Shown: in pieces, positions 15,930 to 24,937 of the stretch
Layout of the letters: every line of letters begins with the position of its first letter
How positions within the stretch are numbered: the first letter of the stretch is position 1
Source of the DNA: an uncultured Flavobacteriaceae bacterium
GTDB lineage: Bacteria > Bacteroidota > Bacteroidia > Flavobacteriales > Flavobacteriaceae
DNA: 64,000 nt
NCBI GenBank assembly: GCA_947502975.1
Contig: CANNBV010000005.1
Span: forward strand, 186,001-250,000
Direction: 5' to 3'
Translations under genes and position numbers: made by a program
Notes under the pieces: generated by a model
What the model was told of the DNA's origin: nothing
The model's input: only the letters and a program-made list of their open reading frames with translations
Database searches by the model: none

Positions 15930-18911
15930 CTAATACTTCTTACCAATTACGGTGTACATCCTGCAATTTTTAGGTGCATCGCCGTTGCTATTTCCAGCCA
16001 TAATAATACTTTCTCCGGCTTCGGCAACTCTGTGAAAAACGGACATTACAGGGTCTTCTCCATCTATTTTTATGTCATCACCAGTATCTTTGTAGTCTTT
16101 TAATAGGAAATCAGGTCTTGGCACTGCGTCATCGTGCAATACATAAATATGCATTTTAACGCCGGCAATGAACTGTAGCTGATCTCTAGCCCAATATCTG
16201 TTATCAGAATTTGGCGTTCTTATGTATTCTGCTTTATTCAGATATCTTGGAATAACCGTATAGTTAAGATCCAAATCGGTATAAGCTTTTTTGCCCCAAT
16301 GCATGTTGGTTCGAAGGATTGCTTTACCGTCACCGGTGTAACTAAATTTAGTAAACAGTTCACTTTTATTGGTTTTGCCCGGGATGTATTCTGGAATTTC
16401 AGGCGTATGCACCGGCATAGGCTCTTCTGTTAGTACATTCTCGAATACCTGAGGCAATTCGGTGGTTAATCCGTTTTTAATGTCCACATAATTAGAAGTT
16501 AATTCTACACTAGCATTAGGCAAACCTTGTTTTGTCGCTGTAATGGTAACAGTTCCAGCTTCCAAAACCGAACGCACCGCAACACGGTTTATACCAGCTT
16601 CGATATCTAAATATAAGTTATTGGTTGAATTTTTATTTCCGCTATTATAGCCACCGCGCCAAATGGCTGGCCCTTCTAAAGTAAAATCAACCCGACCTTT
16701 TGCTAATGGACATCTTCTACCTTCGGCATCAACCACTTCAACATCAATCAGCGCAATATCTGAACCATCAGCTCGCCAACCTTTTGGCCCTGTAATTGGA
16801 GTTAATTTTAAAGTTGCAGGCTTTCCTGCTGTGGCTTTTGTTTGAGTAACATGAACTTCATCATTGATAATACCCTCTGCTTTAATGTCTCCTGCTTCCC
16901 ATTCAACATTTTTAAAAGTATAAAGATATCCACTCTTAGGTGCTTTATTTTCACCTATTAATTTTCCGTTGACATATAATTTTACCGCTTCGGTATTTGA
17001 AACCACAAATATGTCCTTTTTAATGCCGTCCTTATAATTCCAATGGCCTATAATGTGTACTTGAGGCTTTGGTCGCCACATAGCTTTTGTGGCATAAAAT
17101 GCTTCTTTGGGCAAACGTACAGCGTCTACCTCGCCACTAGCACGAGTCACCTCGGTTTGCCCACGACCACCATGAGTTCCATCTGTAAATATCCAATTGG
17201 CGCCGCCAACATGATACGCTTTTCTGCCCATTTTGTCCCACCAATGTTCCACTTGTCTTACAGCAAATTGCTCCGAAGTTATTTTATAGGTGTTTTTTTC
17301 TATGTTAGGATGACTAAAAAAATTATCATCTGGCGAATGTTTATCCCAAATACGCCTTGGTGCTTCCTCGCGCATGTATTCACTCTCTATAAGTGGTAAA
17401 TCGGGATATTCGCGTTCCCAACCTTCGGTACCAATTTCAATAGACACATAACCTTCAGAACCATTTTTAACATCAGCCCTTCTGTTACCCATTAAACGTT
17501 TTCCGTTAGGATCGAATGTATTAATAACATCTAAAATTTCTTGATAATGTGCTTCACTTTCAGCCCAATTGCCTCCTTCCCAAATGAAGATTGATGGATG
17601 ATTTCGGTAATATACAATCATATCCTTAAAAGCTTTAATACGGATATCCCAGGTTTCCCCTTCGTCTTGCGATTCGCCACTAACTCCAGGCATTAAGGTT
17701 ACAAACCCATATTTATCGCCCATAGCAACCTCAGCTGGAGAACCGGCACAATGCCCCCATCTGATAAAGTTTCCACCAGCTTCATCCATTAATTGAAACG
17801 TATAATCGCGCAACCAATCGGGCAATGCGGCACCTAAGCCCGCCCAAGCATTGGTTGGTTTTTGCCCCCAACCGTGTAATTTCGCATATTCGCCATTATT
17901 AAAAAAGCCCTTATCCTTATCAAAATTAAATGCACGAATACCTAAAGGTGTGTTATATGAATCAATAACTTTTCCATCTATTTTTAAAACACTTTCAACG
18001 GTGTACATATATGGATAACGGGTGTACCAACGGTTTGGATTTTCTAAATTGGTTTGCGTTGAAAATGTAAATTTTTCTCCAGATTTTATCTCATGTTGCG
18101 CTTCTGAAGCACCTACAAGCTTACCATCATTATCAAATATCTTAGCTTCAAAATTGACTGTTTTGTTTTCTTTATATTCATTTTGAACTTCAGCATTTAC
18201 AAAAATATCAGCTTTGGTTTCGGAAATATTTTCGGCATACACATAAGTGCCTAAAGTTTCTAAATTATCATAAAGCGGTAGGGTAATATGGAGTGGTCCC
18301 ATGACATGAAGGAATACGTTTCTGTAAATTCCGCCATGTGTTGGATGCCAATGCTCGTGATTCCAAACTAGCGGAAAATTTTCTCTAAAATGATCGACTC
18401 TGTCATTATTTACTTTTACGGCAATAACATTGTCTCCTTCATTAAGATGAGGCGTTAGATCAAATCCAAAAGGTATAAACCCCGTTTGATTTTGACCTAA
18501 ATGTACACCATTGATGTAAACATCCGCTATTTGACGTACGGATTCAAACTCAATAAACACTTTTTTGCCAGCATCTGATTCTGGTAATCTAAAATGTTTA
18601 CGATACCAAACCGTACCTCGCCATTGGTTCTCTTCTCCATCATGATGTCCAAGACTGTAATCATCAAAAGTGTCTATATCATTAAAGGTATGCGGACAGC
18701 TAACCGTATTCCATGAACCGTCATCGTAATTAAATTCGTAGGCGTTTTTAGGGTTTTCTTTTATGAATTTCCAGTCTGGATTGAAGTTATACTTATTCCT
18801 AGTTTTTTCAAAGGTTTCAAAAACTACCTTAGAGCTATCGGTACAGGATATACATCCGATTACTACAAGAATTAAATTGAGAAATCGGAGTTTAAAGCTT
18901 TTATTTGTCAT
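15930..18911 (-). CDS. GH2-family glycoside hydrolase, surface or periplasmic lipoprotein
   Basis: 993 residues with a lipobox (VIGC, Cys20). Domains: sugar-binding jelly roll (about 45-205), Ig-like GH2 domain (about 210-325), TIM barrel (about 330-640), then C-terminal Ig-like domains with DUF4982-type sequence. GH2 enzymes are exo-beta-glycosidases (galactosidase, glucuronidase and others). The predicted nucleophile is Glu511 (LIESEYM). The usual acid/base Glu after Asn is replaced: the strand reads FIWEGGNWAES (442-452), with Trp449 where Glu is expected. Either Glu445 or Glu451 takes over or this is a divergent subfamily. It is last of a three-gene operon with the GH5 (41 bases upstream) and GH39-like genes. 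Confidence 0.8.
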   Translation of the reverse strand: MTNKSFKLRFLNLILVVIGCISCTDSSKVVFETFEKTRNKYNFNPDWKFIKENPKNAYEFNYDDGSWNTVSCPHTFNDIDTFDDYSLGHHDGEENQWRGTVWYRKHFRLPESDAGKKVFIEFESVRQIADVYINGVHLGQNQTGFIPFGFDLTPHLNEGDNVIAVKVNNDRVDHFRENFPLVWNHEHWHPTHGGIYRNVFLHVMGPLHITLPLYDNLETLGTYVYAENISETKADIFVNAEVQNEYKENKTVNFEAKIFDNDGKLVGASEAQHEIKSGEKFTFSTQTNLENPNRWYTRYPYMYTVESVLKIDGKVIDSYNTPLGIRAFNFDKDKGFFNNGEYAKLHGWGQKPTNAWAGLGAALPDWLRDYTFQLMDEAGGNFIRWGHCAGSPAEVAMGDKYGFVTLMPGVSGESQDEGETWDIRIKAFKDMIVYYRNHPSIFIWEGGNWAESEAHYQEILDVINTFDPNGKRLMGNRRADVKNGSEGYVSIEIGTEGWEREYPDLPLIESEYMREEAPRRIWDKHSPDDNFFSHPNIEKNTYKITSEQFAVRQVEHWWDKMGRKAYHVGGANWIFTDGTHGGRGQTEVTRASGEVDAVRLPKEAFYATKAMWRPKPQVHIIGHWNYKDGIKKDIFVVSNTEAVKLYVNGKLIGENKAPKSGYLYTFKNVEWEAGDIKAEGIINDEVHVTQTKATAGKPATLKLTPITGPKGWRADGSDIALIDVEVVDAEGRRCPLAKGRVDFTLEGPAIWRGGYNSGNKNSTNNLYLDIEAGINRVAVRSVLEAGTVTITATKQGLPNASVELTSNYVDIKNGLTTELPQVFENVLTEEPMPVHTPEIPEYIPGKTNKSELFTKFSYTGDGKAILRTNMHWGKKAYTDLDLNYTVIPRYLNKAEYIRTPNSDNRYWARDQLQFIAGVKMHIYVLHDDAVPRPDFLLKDYKDTGDDIKIDGEDPVMSVFHRVAEAGESIIMAGNSNGDAPKNCRMYTVIGKKY

Positions 18912-18952
18912 GTGATTTTATAGAAGAGCGTAAAGTAATTATATACCATATT

Positions 18953-20347
18953 TTAGTCTAAATTTCTGATACCTGGAACAATTTTAATGTGTAATTCATT
19001 TTGAGATTCAGGCCATTGTAATACTATAAGCTTTTGGGTATACTCATCCCAAATAAAGTTGGATGAAGTCACTTCCTTTGGGGATTTGTGAACCTCTAAA
19101 CCTAGATTTTTAATTGGATTATAATATAGAACAATATCACTACCAATCAATACCGAAAAACCGTCAGGATAATGCCGATTGGCTCCGATGAAAAATTTTG
19201 ATAAACCTAATGTATTATTGGGTTTAATGGTTGCATCTAAGGTTCTGGTAGCATGGTTAAAAAGAAACGATTGAATATCTCCAGCTATGATTTGAGGAAA
19301 TGGTCTAGAAATTACATCCGTAATATATTTGCGCTCAACTGTACCCACATCGGTGCTATCGCTAAAAATTGCCCATGTTGATGGCCCTCCTGGGAGAAAG
19401 TTCTGCATAGTTCTATTACCCAAAAACCAAGCTTTAATGGAGCCAACCCCCATTTTATCAAATACTTCGGCAGTTTTTATATAAAGCTCCCTGTATTCTA
19501 GTTGTCCCAACTTACCACTAATTAATGTATCGGTTTTTGCAAATGTTGGCATACCCCACTCCCCAATTAGTATTGGTGCGTTTAATAGGTTGGATTCTTT
19601 ATCGAATCGTTCCAATACCGGTTTTATAAAGTCGATTTTACTCTGATAAATGTGGGGCGCAAAAACAACATTCTTTCGATTGATGGGAGCGGTAATTTCA
19701 GCGTATTGATTATTGTCAACGCCTTCCCCTTTATTCATAAATATGGATTGGATAAGTATCTTTTTTTTAGCATTAATCTTCTGACTTTCATCAATAATTT
19801 TTTGATATAATGGGATCAAATATTTCTCGGTTAAATTTCTATAGGATATATCCATTGTAAGCTTTCGAGGTTCATTAACCACGTCATACCCTACTACGGC
19901 CTTGTTTCTGGCATATCTATTCCAGACAACTTTCCATGCTTCAATATAGGTGTCGTATTCATTTTTATTGTTCAACCAAAAGTCCTCCCACTTAAATTTA
20001 TCCACACCATAAACCGTCATTTTAAAAACCGTCTTGATGTCGTGATTGTTTCCTAATGCAACTAGGGTGTCCAATTTTTTCAAATACTGATTATCCAAAT
20101 GACCTCCGGGAAAGCTACTTAGTTTACCAAGTTCCAATCGAATCACTTGAAAATTAGCGCCCATTCTTACCATACGCACATAATCATCACTGTTAAAAAA
20201 CACTTCGCCCTTATGGTCGTTGGTATTTACAACAAATCCCCGTGGTACAACATGCCTACCCGAATCATCCCTCAATCCATGTTTTATTTGTGAAAACAGA
20301 TGTATAGTACATAAGCATAGCATAAGTACTAATTGGTTCTTTTTCAT
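18953..20347 (-). CDS. GH5-family glycoside hydrolase
   Basis: 464 residues with a cleavable signal peptide (to about 19) and neither lipobox nor T9SS domain, so probably periplasmic. The TIM barrel carries the GH5 signature GYDVVNEP (acid/base Glu159) and ILIGEWG (nucleophile Glu263). A C-terminal beta-sandwich of about 100 residues (FLFNHATRTLDATI onward) is like that of endoglycoceramidase-type GH5 enzymes. GH5 members cleave many beta-glycans; the target here may be a beta-linked xylose or uronic-acid oligomer, which is inference. It is the middle gene of the GH39-GH5-GH2 operon, 30 bases after the GH39-like gene. Confidence 0.82.
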   Translation of the reverse strand: MKKNQLVLMLCLCTIHLFSQIKHGLRDDSGRHVVPRGFVVNTNDHKGEVFFNSDDYVRMVRMGANFQVIRLELGKLSSFPGGHLDNQYLKKLDTLVALGNNHDIKTVFKMTVYGVDKFKWEDFWLNNKNEYDTYIEAWKVVWNRYARNKAVVGYDVVNEPRKLTMDISYRNLTEKYLIPLYQKIIDESQKINAKKKILIQSIFMNKGEGVDNNQYAEITAPINRKNVVFAPHIYQSKIDFIKPVLERFDKESNLLNAPILIGEWGMPTFAKTDTLISGKLGQLEYRELYIKTAEVFDKMGVGSIKAWFLGNRTMQNFLPGGPSTWAIFSDSTDVGTVERKYITDVISRPFPQIIAGDIQSFLFNHATRTLDATIKPNNTLGLSKFFIGANRHYPDGFSVLIGSDIVLYYNPIKNLGLEVHKSPKEVTSSNFIWDEYTQKLIVLQWPESQNELHIKIVPGIRNLD

Positions 20348-20377
20348 TTTAAAGGATTTATAATTTTTTAATGCTAT

Positions 20378-22045
20378 CTACTCAGGAATCAATTCCAATA
20401 ATTTCACACTATGAGGCTCTAATTTAATAGCTAAACTAAGTTTACCGTCTTTCTTTTCTATAATAGAATCTGTAATGGTTTGTGGCAATTCGGCCATAGT
20501 TTTATATTTGGCTAAATTACTATTTAGTACATCCTTCCAGCCGTCTTCAAAACGGTCAGAAGGCCTATTGCCATAAATACGTCCATTTGTTTTTTCGCCA
20601 ACACCAGCTTCTCTTACATCTTTATAAAGTTCATGCATCATTATACCATGGGTCTTATCAACGGTCCATTCATTCATTTTCCATGTGTTATTTTCCGAAA
20701 TTTCTCCACCTTCTAACCTAGGGTATAATGTCCTTTTAAATGTGCTATTTCTTGTAGTGTTATGGTTATACACCAATAAATAAATGTTACCATTTTTAAT
20801 TGCAGGAATTACGCCAGCATGTACATTAATATTGTCAATAGTTTCCAACCTACTTCCACCTTCCATCATTTGGAACATTTTAGTGACATTTCTTCTACCT
20901 TGAGGCAAATTGCTAGACTCAATTTCTTGTCCCCAATCATATATTTCTGTTATTCTATAATTGTAGGCCAAGTCTGCTACTCTCGCATACCAACTTACTC
21001 CCAACTCTGTACCATCAGTTAAACTAATGCCTCTCACGCCATTTTCATCTCGTAGCATTCCAAATTCTTGTATATCTAATGGAATATCACTGAATTGTGA
21101 ATAACTATTCAATTTATTTCTATATGGCTCTATAATTTGAGGTAATGCCACTGTATTTTTATCAATTTTCTCGTAGTATGAAATACTGAAAAAATCCATT
21201 TTAGTACCCATAGCACCAGTAGCATAATTAGTGCCTGTAGCGCAATGGTCAATAAGTTCCGTAGTATAAGTTGCCACACTTTCGGTTAACATATTTCCTG
21301 GACCAATAATCGCATCTGGTATCACTTTTAAAACCTCATCAACTGTAATATCATAATGTTTAAAGTAGTCCTCTTTAGTCCCATTCCAGTGGTTTGGTGT
21401 ATAATTGGGTTCTGTACTCACTCTAAACCTCCAAGTTTTAACTTCGTCCATGCCAAATTCGCTAACCAGCGTGGTTAAAAAGGCATTTACGTATTGTCGC
21501 CAATGGTTGTAATCATCTGGTGGACTTGTATTTCCGTATGTGTTCACTGTTTTATCGGCAACCATTTCCCAAGGCACCTTGCTTAAAACAATTCTCGGTT
21601 TAAAACCAGTACTCATAAAGTTTCTCATGCTATTAAGTAATCCACTAAAATCAGTAATGATGTTGCCCGATGCATCAACACCTTTATAAAACATGTTTAA
21701 GTTATCAGTTCTGCCACCCATAGTTCTTACCATATTATAACTTTCCACGTAATCTTTAATTGGTTCGATTGAGCCTCTAAAATTCGCACTATTAAAACGC
21801 GTTTGGTTCACCATGGGTCTGGTAGACCAAAAGTTGTATATCTGTCCTACAACATTTCCTGTATTTATTGTAACAATTCTATTAGCAGGAATGTTAGCAT
21901 CGGGGTCGGAATCTGGATCTGGATCAGGTTCAGGATTCTCAGTAATTTCTTCTTCTACATCCTCTGCTTTTGAACATGTGAACACTACTGCCACAGACAG
22001 AAGAAAAATAAATAAAACTCCTATTTTTTTGAAAGACATAAGCAT
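20378..22045 (-). CDS. GH39-like glycoside hydrolase lipoprotein
   Basis: 555 residues. A lipoprotein signal (Cys24 in VVFTCSKAED) is followed by an acidic Pro/Asp linker (ENPEPDPDPDSDPD, 36-49) that could hold the enzyme away from the membrane. The TIM barrel has WRFRVSTEPNY (Glu212, putative acid/base) and PLDIQEFGML (Glu327, putative nucleophile), which match GH39 xylosidase/iduronidase patterns. A C-terminal beta-sandwich follows. In ulvan such an enzyme could act on a uronic acid or xylose residue; GH39 enzymes are reported from ulvan loci. First gene of the operon, with the operator 67 bases upstream. The second Met (22039) is an equally good start. Confidence 0.7.
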   Translation of the reverse strand: MLMSFKKIGVLFIFLLSVAVVFTCSKAEDVEEEITENPEPDPDPDSDPDANIPANRIVTINTGNVVGQIYNFWSTRPMVNQTRFNSANFRGSIEPIKDYVESYNMVRTMGGRTDNLNMFYKGVDASGNIITDFSGLLNSMRNFMSTGFKPRIVLSKVPWEMVADKTVNTYGNTSPPDDYNHWRQYVNAFLTTLVSEFGMDEVKTWRFRVSTEPNYTPNHWNGTKEDYFKHYDITVDEVLKVIPDAIIGPGNMLTESVATYTTELIDHCATGTNYATGAMGTKMDFFSISYYEKIDKNTVALPQIIEPYRNKLNSYSQFSDIPLDIQEFGMLRDENGVRGISLTDGTELGVSWYARVADLAYNYRITEIYDWGQEIESSNLPQGRRNVTKMFQMMEGGSRLETIDNINVHAGVIPAIKNGNIYLLVYNHNTTRNSTFKRTLYPRLEGGEISENNTWKMNEWTVDKTHGIMMHELYKDVREAGVGEKTNGRIYGNRPSDRFEDGWKDVLNSNLAKYKTMAELPQTITDSIIEKKDGKLSLAIKLEPHSVKLLELIPE

Positions 22046-22082
22046 AGCAAAACTTTTTTAAGTTCTTTATACAATTAGCTTT

Positions 22083-22127
22083 CAAATTTAATAGTTGTCT
22101 AAACAAATTCTATCCTGCACAATCCTT
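22083..22127 (-). promoter_or_regulatory. Operator and perfect -7 box, GH39-GH5-GH2 operon
   Basis: The sense operator is AAGGATTGTGCAGGAT (22112-22127). The box TAAATTTG at 22083-22090 is an exact match to the Bacteroidetes TAnnTTTG -7 consensus, which anchors the alignment of the other promoters. Confidence 0.8.
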
Positions 22128-22257
22128 GTTGTGGGTGTTTATTTCAATAGCATAACTTCTATTGAAAACCATTAATTTGTGGTAGCTTTCAATCAGAATT
22201 CTAATGGTATTGCTTAATAATTTCTTCATTAAAATGGTATAATAAAATTTTAAATTG

Positions 22258-23844
22258 CTAATCCTCGGTAAGCCTACTTCCCCACCAATCGGCATTGGGC
22301 TGAAAGTTTTTGGAAAGTATTTCTAAACGTTCCTTTTCTAAATTCGGCAGTTTTTTATTAATGATATTAGTATATCGCTTTTTTGCCTTTAAACTATCAA
22401 ATTCACAGTCTTTAACTGGATATTTAGCATCCAGTGAGTTTAACCAGTTTAGCAAATTTTCACTAAGCGTTTTAGCAATTTCAGGATTTAGTGAAATAAC
22501 ATTAAAGCTATCCTTTTCCGAAAAGGGCATTTTAAACAATTCTTCATGACCATCTTCCCAGTAATGGATGAGCTTCCAACCATTTTGTTGTATCATTGAT
22601 GCTGGCTCACCACCTTGATTTCCGTAATGCGGATAATGCCAGTATAAGGGTCTGTTAATATTTAAAGATTTGCCTTCTAATAACGGTTTTAAACTGATAC
22701 CGTCAATATGCTGTTCAGGAATTGAGGGAATATTAGCTAAATCTAAAAGTGTTGGGTAAAAATCGGTGTTAATTGCAGGAAACTCTGTTTTTGCACCTGA
22801 ACTGTTTAACCACGGTACTTTAATAAAATAGGGCTCTCGAATACCACCTTCCCATTGATAGCCTTTTCCTCCCCTTAAAGGTAAATTACTGGTTGCATAA
22901 TTGTCGCCTGAAGCCACTCCTCCATTATCGGAGGTAAAAACAACGATGGTGTTTTCATCAACACCATTATCTTTTAAGGCTTTTAAAACCACTCCAACGG
23001 CATCGTCCATAGTTTCCACCAAACCACCATAAATAGGATTATCCTGTACTTGGCGAATGGGTAAAACGCGCTCCATTTTATAACCGTTCTCTGCTATTCC
23101 TAAACTATCGGCTTTATCTCTGTATTTTTTCCATTTTGTCTGTGTGGTTTGAATTGGCGCATGTACAGCGTAAAAAGACAGAAATGCGAAAAATGCCGAG
23201 TCCTTGTGCTTAGTTATAAAGTTAGCCGTTTCATTTGCTAATCGCAATGTTAGGTTTTCGCATTTTTGTTTATTTTTTAGTTTTGGGTTGTTCCAAGGTG
23301 AAAAGAAGCCTCCTCTTGGGCTACCCGCATCTATACCCGCAATGTTAATATCAAAACCATGATCTTCGGGATGTGATCCATTACCTCCCAAATGCCATTT
23401 TCCAGCAAAGAACGTTTTATAACCGTTTTCCTTAAAAGCTTCCGCAATTGTAAGATCGTCTTGTGGCAATTGTCTAACATAATCCGCTGGCAACAGTTTA
23501 TCATGATGGTTTCTTGTGCGCCAATCTTCTCCAGCTTTGGCACCAATCCAGTCCGTAATACCATGACGTGCTGTGAACTTACCCGTCATGATACTAGCCC
23601 TAGAAGGACTGCAAACCCGACTTGAAGCATAGCCATTGGTAAAAATTACCCCCTCATTCGCCAACTTATCTATGTTTGGAGTTTCGTAAAATGTACTGCC
23701 TGTAACACCTAAATCGTGATACCCTAAATCGTCAACTAGAATGAAAAGAATATTAGGTTTAACATAATCGTTTACCTCCTCTTTTTTACAATTAAAAAAA
23801 AGAATGAAATATAATAATAGTAAACTATTTAGAACCTTATCCAA
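22258..23844 (-). CDS. S1-family sulfatase lipoprotein
   Basis: 528 residues. Cys19 in FFNCKKEE suggests a lipoprotein. The formylglycine motif is C-S-P-S-R (Cys78 in SSRVCSPSRAS), preceded by the metal-binding ILVDDLG strand (Asp38, Asp39) and followed by GKWHLGG and TSDNGG motifs. S1 sulfatases hydrolyse sulfate esters after an activator converts the Cys to formylglycine; no activator is in the window. The likely substrates are rhamnose-3-sulfate or xylose-2-sulfate. It follows the 347-residue T9SS protein by 17 bases and shares its promoter. Confidence 0.92.
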   Translation of the reverse strand: MDKVLNSLLLLYFILFFNCKKEEVNDYVKPNILFILVDDLGYHDLGVTGSTFYETPNIDKLANEGVIFTNGYASSRVCSPSRASIMTGKFTARHGITDWIGAKAGEDWRTRNHHDKLLPADYVRQLPQDDLTIAEAFKENGYKTFFAGKWHLGGNGSHPEDHGFDINIAGIDAGSPRGGFFSPWNNPKLKNKQKCENLTLRLANETANFITKHKDSAFFAFLSFYAVHAPIQTTQTKWKKYRDKADSLGIAENGYKMERVLPIRQVQDNPIYGGLVETMDDAVGVVLKALKDNGVDENTIVVFTSDNGGVASGDNYATSNLPLRGGKGYQWEGGIREPYFIKVPWLNSSGAKTEFPAINTDFYPTLLDLANIPSIPEQHIDGISLKPLLEGKSLNINRPLYWHYPHYGNQGGEPASMIQQNGWKLIHYWEDGHEELFKMPFSEKDSFNVISLNPEIAKTLSENLLNWLNSLDAKYPVKDCEFDSLKAKKRYTNIINKKLPNLEKERLEILSKNFQPNADWWGSRLTED

Positions 23845-23861
23845 CTTAAAATTTTGGTATG

Positions 23862-24863
23862 TTATAGTTTAATAATTTTTTTAATAAAATGATTATTCTT
23901 ATCAAAATTAGATATAAAATAGACACCACTTTTTAAATCACTAATATCAATAATTTCTGATGATTTTGTTGTGTTTATTTCCTTGAGGATAGCTCCAGAA
24001 ACATTAAAAATAGTTAAACTAGAATTAACAGGTAGGTTGCTAATTTGTATTTCCCCCATTGTTGGGTTTGGATAAATTTTTGTTTCTCGTTTGTTTACAT
24101 CATTTAGAGATAAAGCATTGTAGCAGGAAGATTCTGGATTATTTAAATTAAACGCTGTACTATCAGAAACATCCGTTCTACGCAATACCATTTTATCCAT
24201 AAAAAAGAAACTAGACCTAGCATCTACAATTACGGAATAGTTACCTGGAGCATTAAAAGTGGCCCATATAAACCTAAAAGAATTACCATCGTTTGTATTA
24301 GTAACGAAACCCCAACGCTGATCGATAGGGAGGTTTACGGGGTGTCTATTCATAAAGGCTTTGAAATACCCATTAGTACTAGAACCTTCTGGACAATCTC
24401 TATCTGGGTTACTATTACAACTAGGTTTTGGCTCTAACTGAGGAGTAGAAGTTGAATTGTTTTGACTAGTAGCATAAAAATCATCAGCTACTATACTAAG
24501 CCATGCATCATTGTGTTCTCCTCCTGAAGTACCTGTACCAATTCGTCCACGCCATGCAAGTCTGTAAGTACCGGGATTATTAATTTTTATATTATAGGTA
24601 ATTGGAGCTCCAGTTAAAGAACCGAAAGACTGTGCTCCATCCCAATATATATAATTTATAGTCGATCCAGGTAAATTAGGGTCAACTTCACTACCAGTTT
24701 TCCAATCTGACCCAGAAGGAAAGACACCTGATTCCATCTCTATTGTTAACAAGCCATTCTGTTCTTCAAAAGGTAGAGTTCCATCGCAAGTTGCTGTTTG
24801 TGAAAACGAACTAACTGAAATTAAAGAAAGTGCAAAAAAAATAAATATAATTTTAAGTTTCAT
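23862..24863 (-). CDS. T9SS-sorted carbohydrate-binding-like protein
   Basis: The ATG at 24863 is preferred: it precedes a normal signal peptide (MKLKIIFIFFALSL), and the operator lies 51 bases upstream, whereas an upstream in-frame ATG (24905) would leave only 9 bases. The 333-residue protein has a beta-sandwich resembling CBM6/CBM35-type modules (LLTIEMESG, GTYRLAWRGRIGTG, GNYSVIVDARSSF) and a T9SS domain (KIYPNPTMGEIQIS to the C-terminus). There is no catalytic motif I recognise, so an extracellular ulvan-binding role is the best guess. It is first in an operon with the sulfatase at 22258. Confidence 0.7.
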   Translation of the reverse strand: MKLKIIFIFFALSLISVSSFSQTATCDGTLPFEEQNGLLTIEMESGVFPSGSDWKTGSEVDPNLPGSTINYIYWDGAQSFGSLTGAPITYNIKINNPGTYRLAWRGRIGTGTSGGEHNDAWLSIVADDFYATSQNNSTSTPQLEPKPSCNSNPDRDCPEGSSTNGYFKAFMNRHPVNLPIDQRWGFVTNTNDGNSFRFIWATFNAPGNYSVIVDARSSFFFMDKMVLRRTDVSDSTAFNLNNPESSCYNALSLNDVNKRETKIYPNPTMGEIQISNLPVNSSLTIFNVSGAILKEINTTKSSEIIDISDLKSGVYFISNFDKNNHFIKKIIKL

Positions 24864-24884
24864 TTTATATAAATTAAAAGCCAT

Positions 24885-24929
24885 CGAAATTAAAAGATTA
24901 TTCAAAATAAAGTGTCCTGTTCTATTAGG
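24885..24929 (-). promoter_or_regulatory. Operator and -7 box, T9SS binding protein and sulfatase
   Basis: The sense operator CCTAATAGAACAGGAC (24914-24929) has a weak distal half. The box TAATTTCG is at 24885-24892. Its position decides the gene start at 24863. Confidence 0.65.
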
Positions 24930-24937
24930 TTGTTTCT

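Noticed and set aside
21813-22061. Plus-strand ORF with a Gly-Ser repeat
   Set aside because: It is the antisense reading of the Asp/Pro linker of the GH39-like protein.
24864-24905. Upstream ATG for the T9SS binding protein
   Set aside because: It lies only 9 bases from the operator and inside the promoter; the Met at 24863 starts a proper signal peptide.
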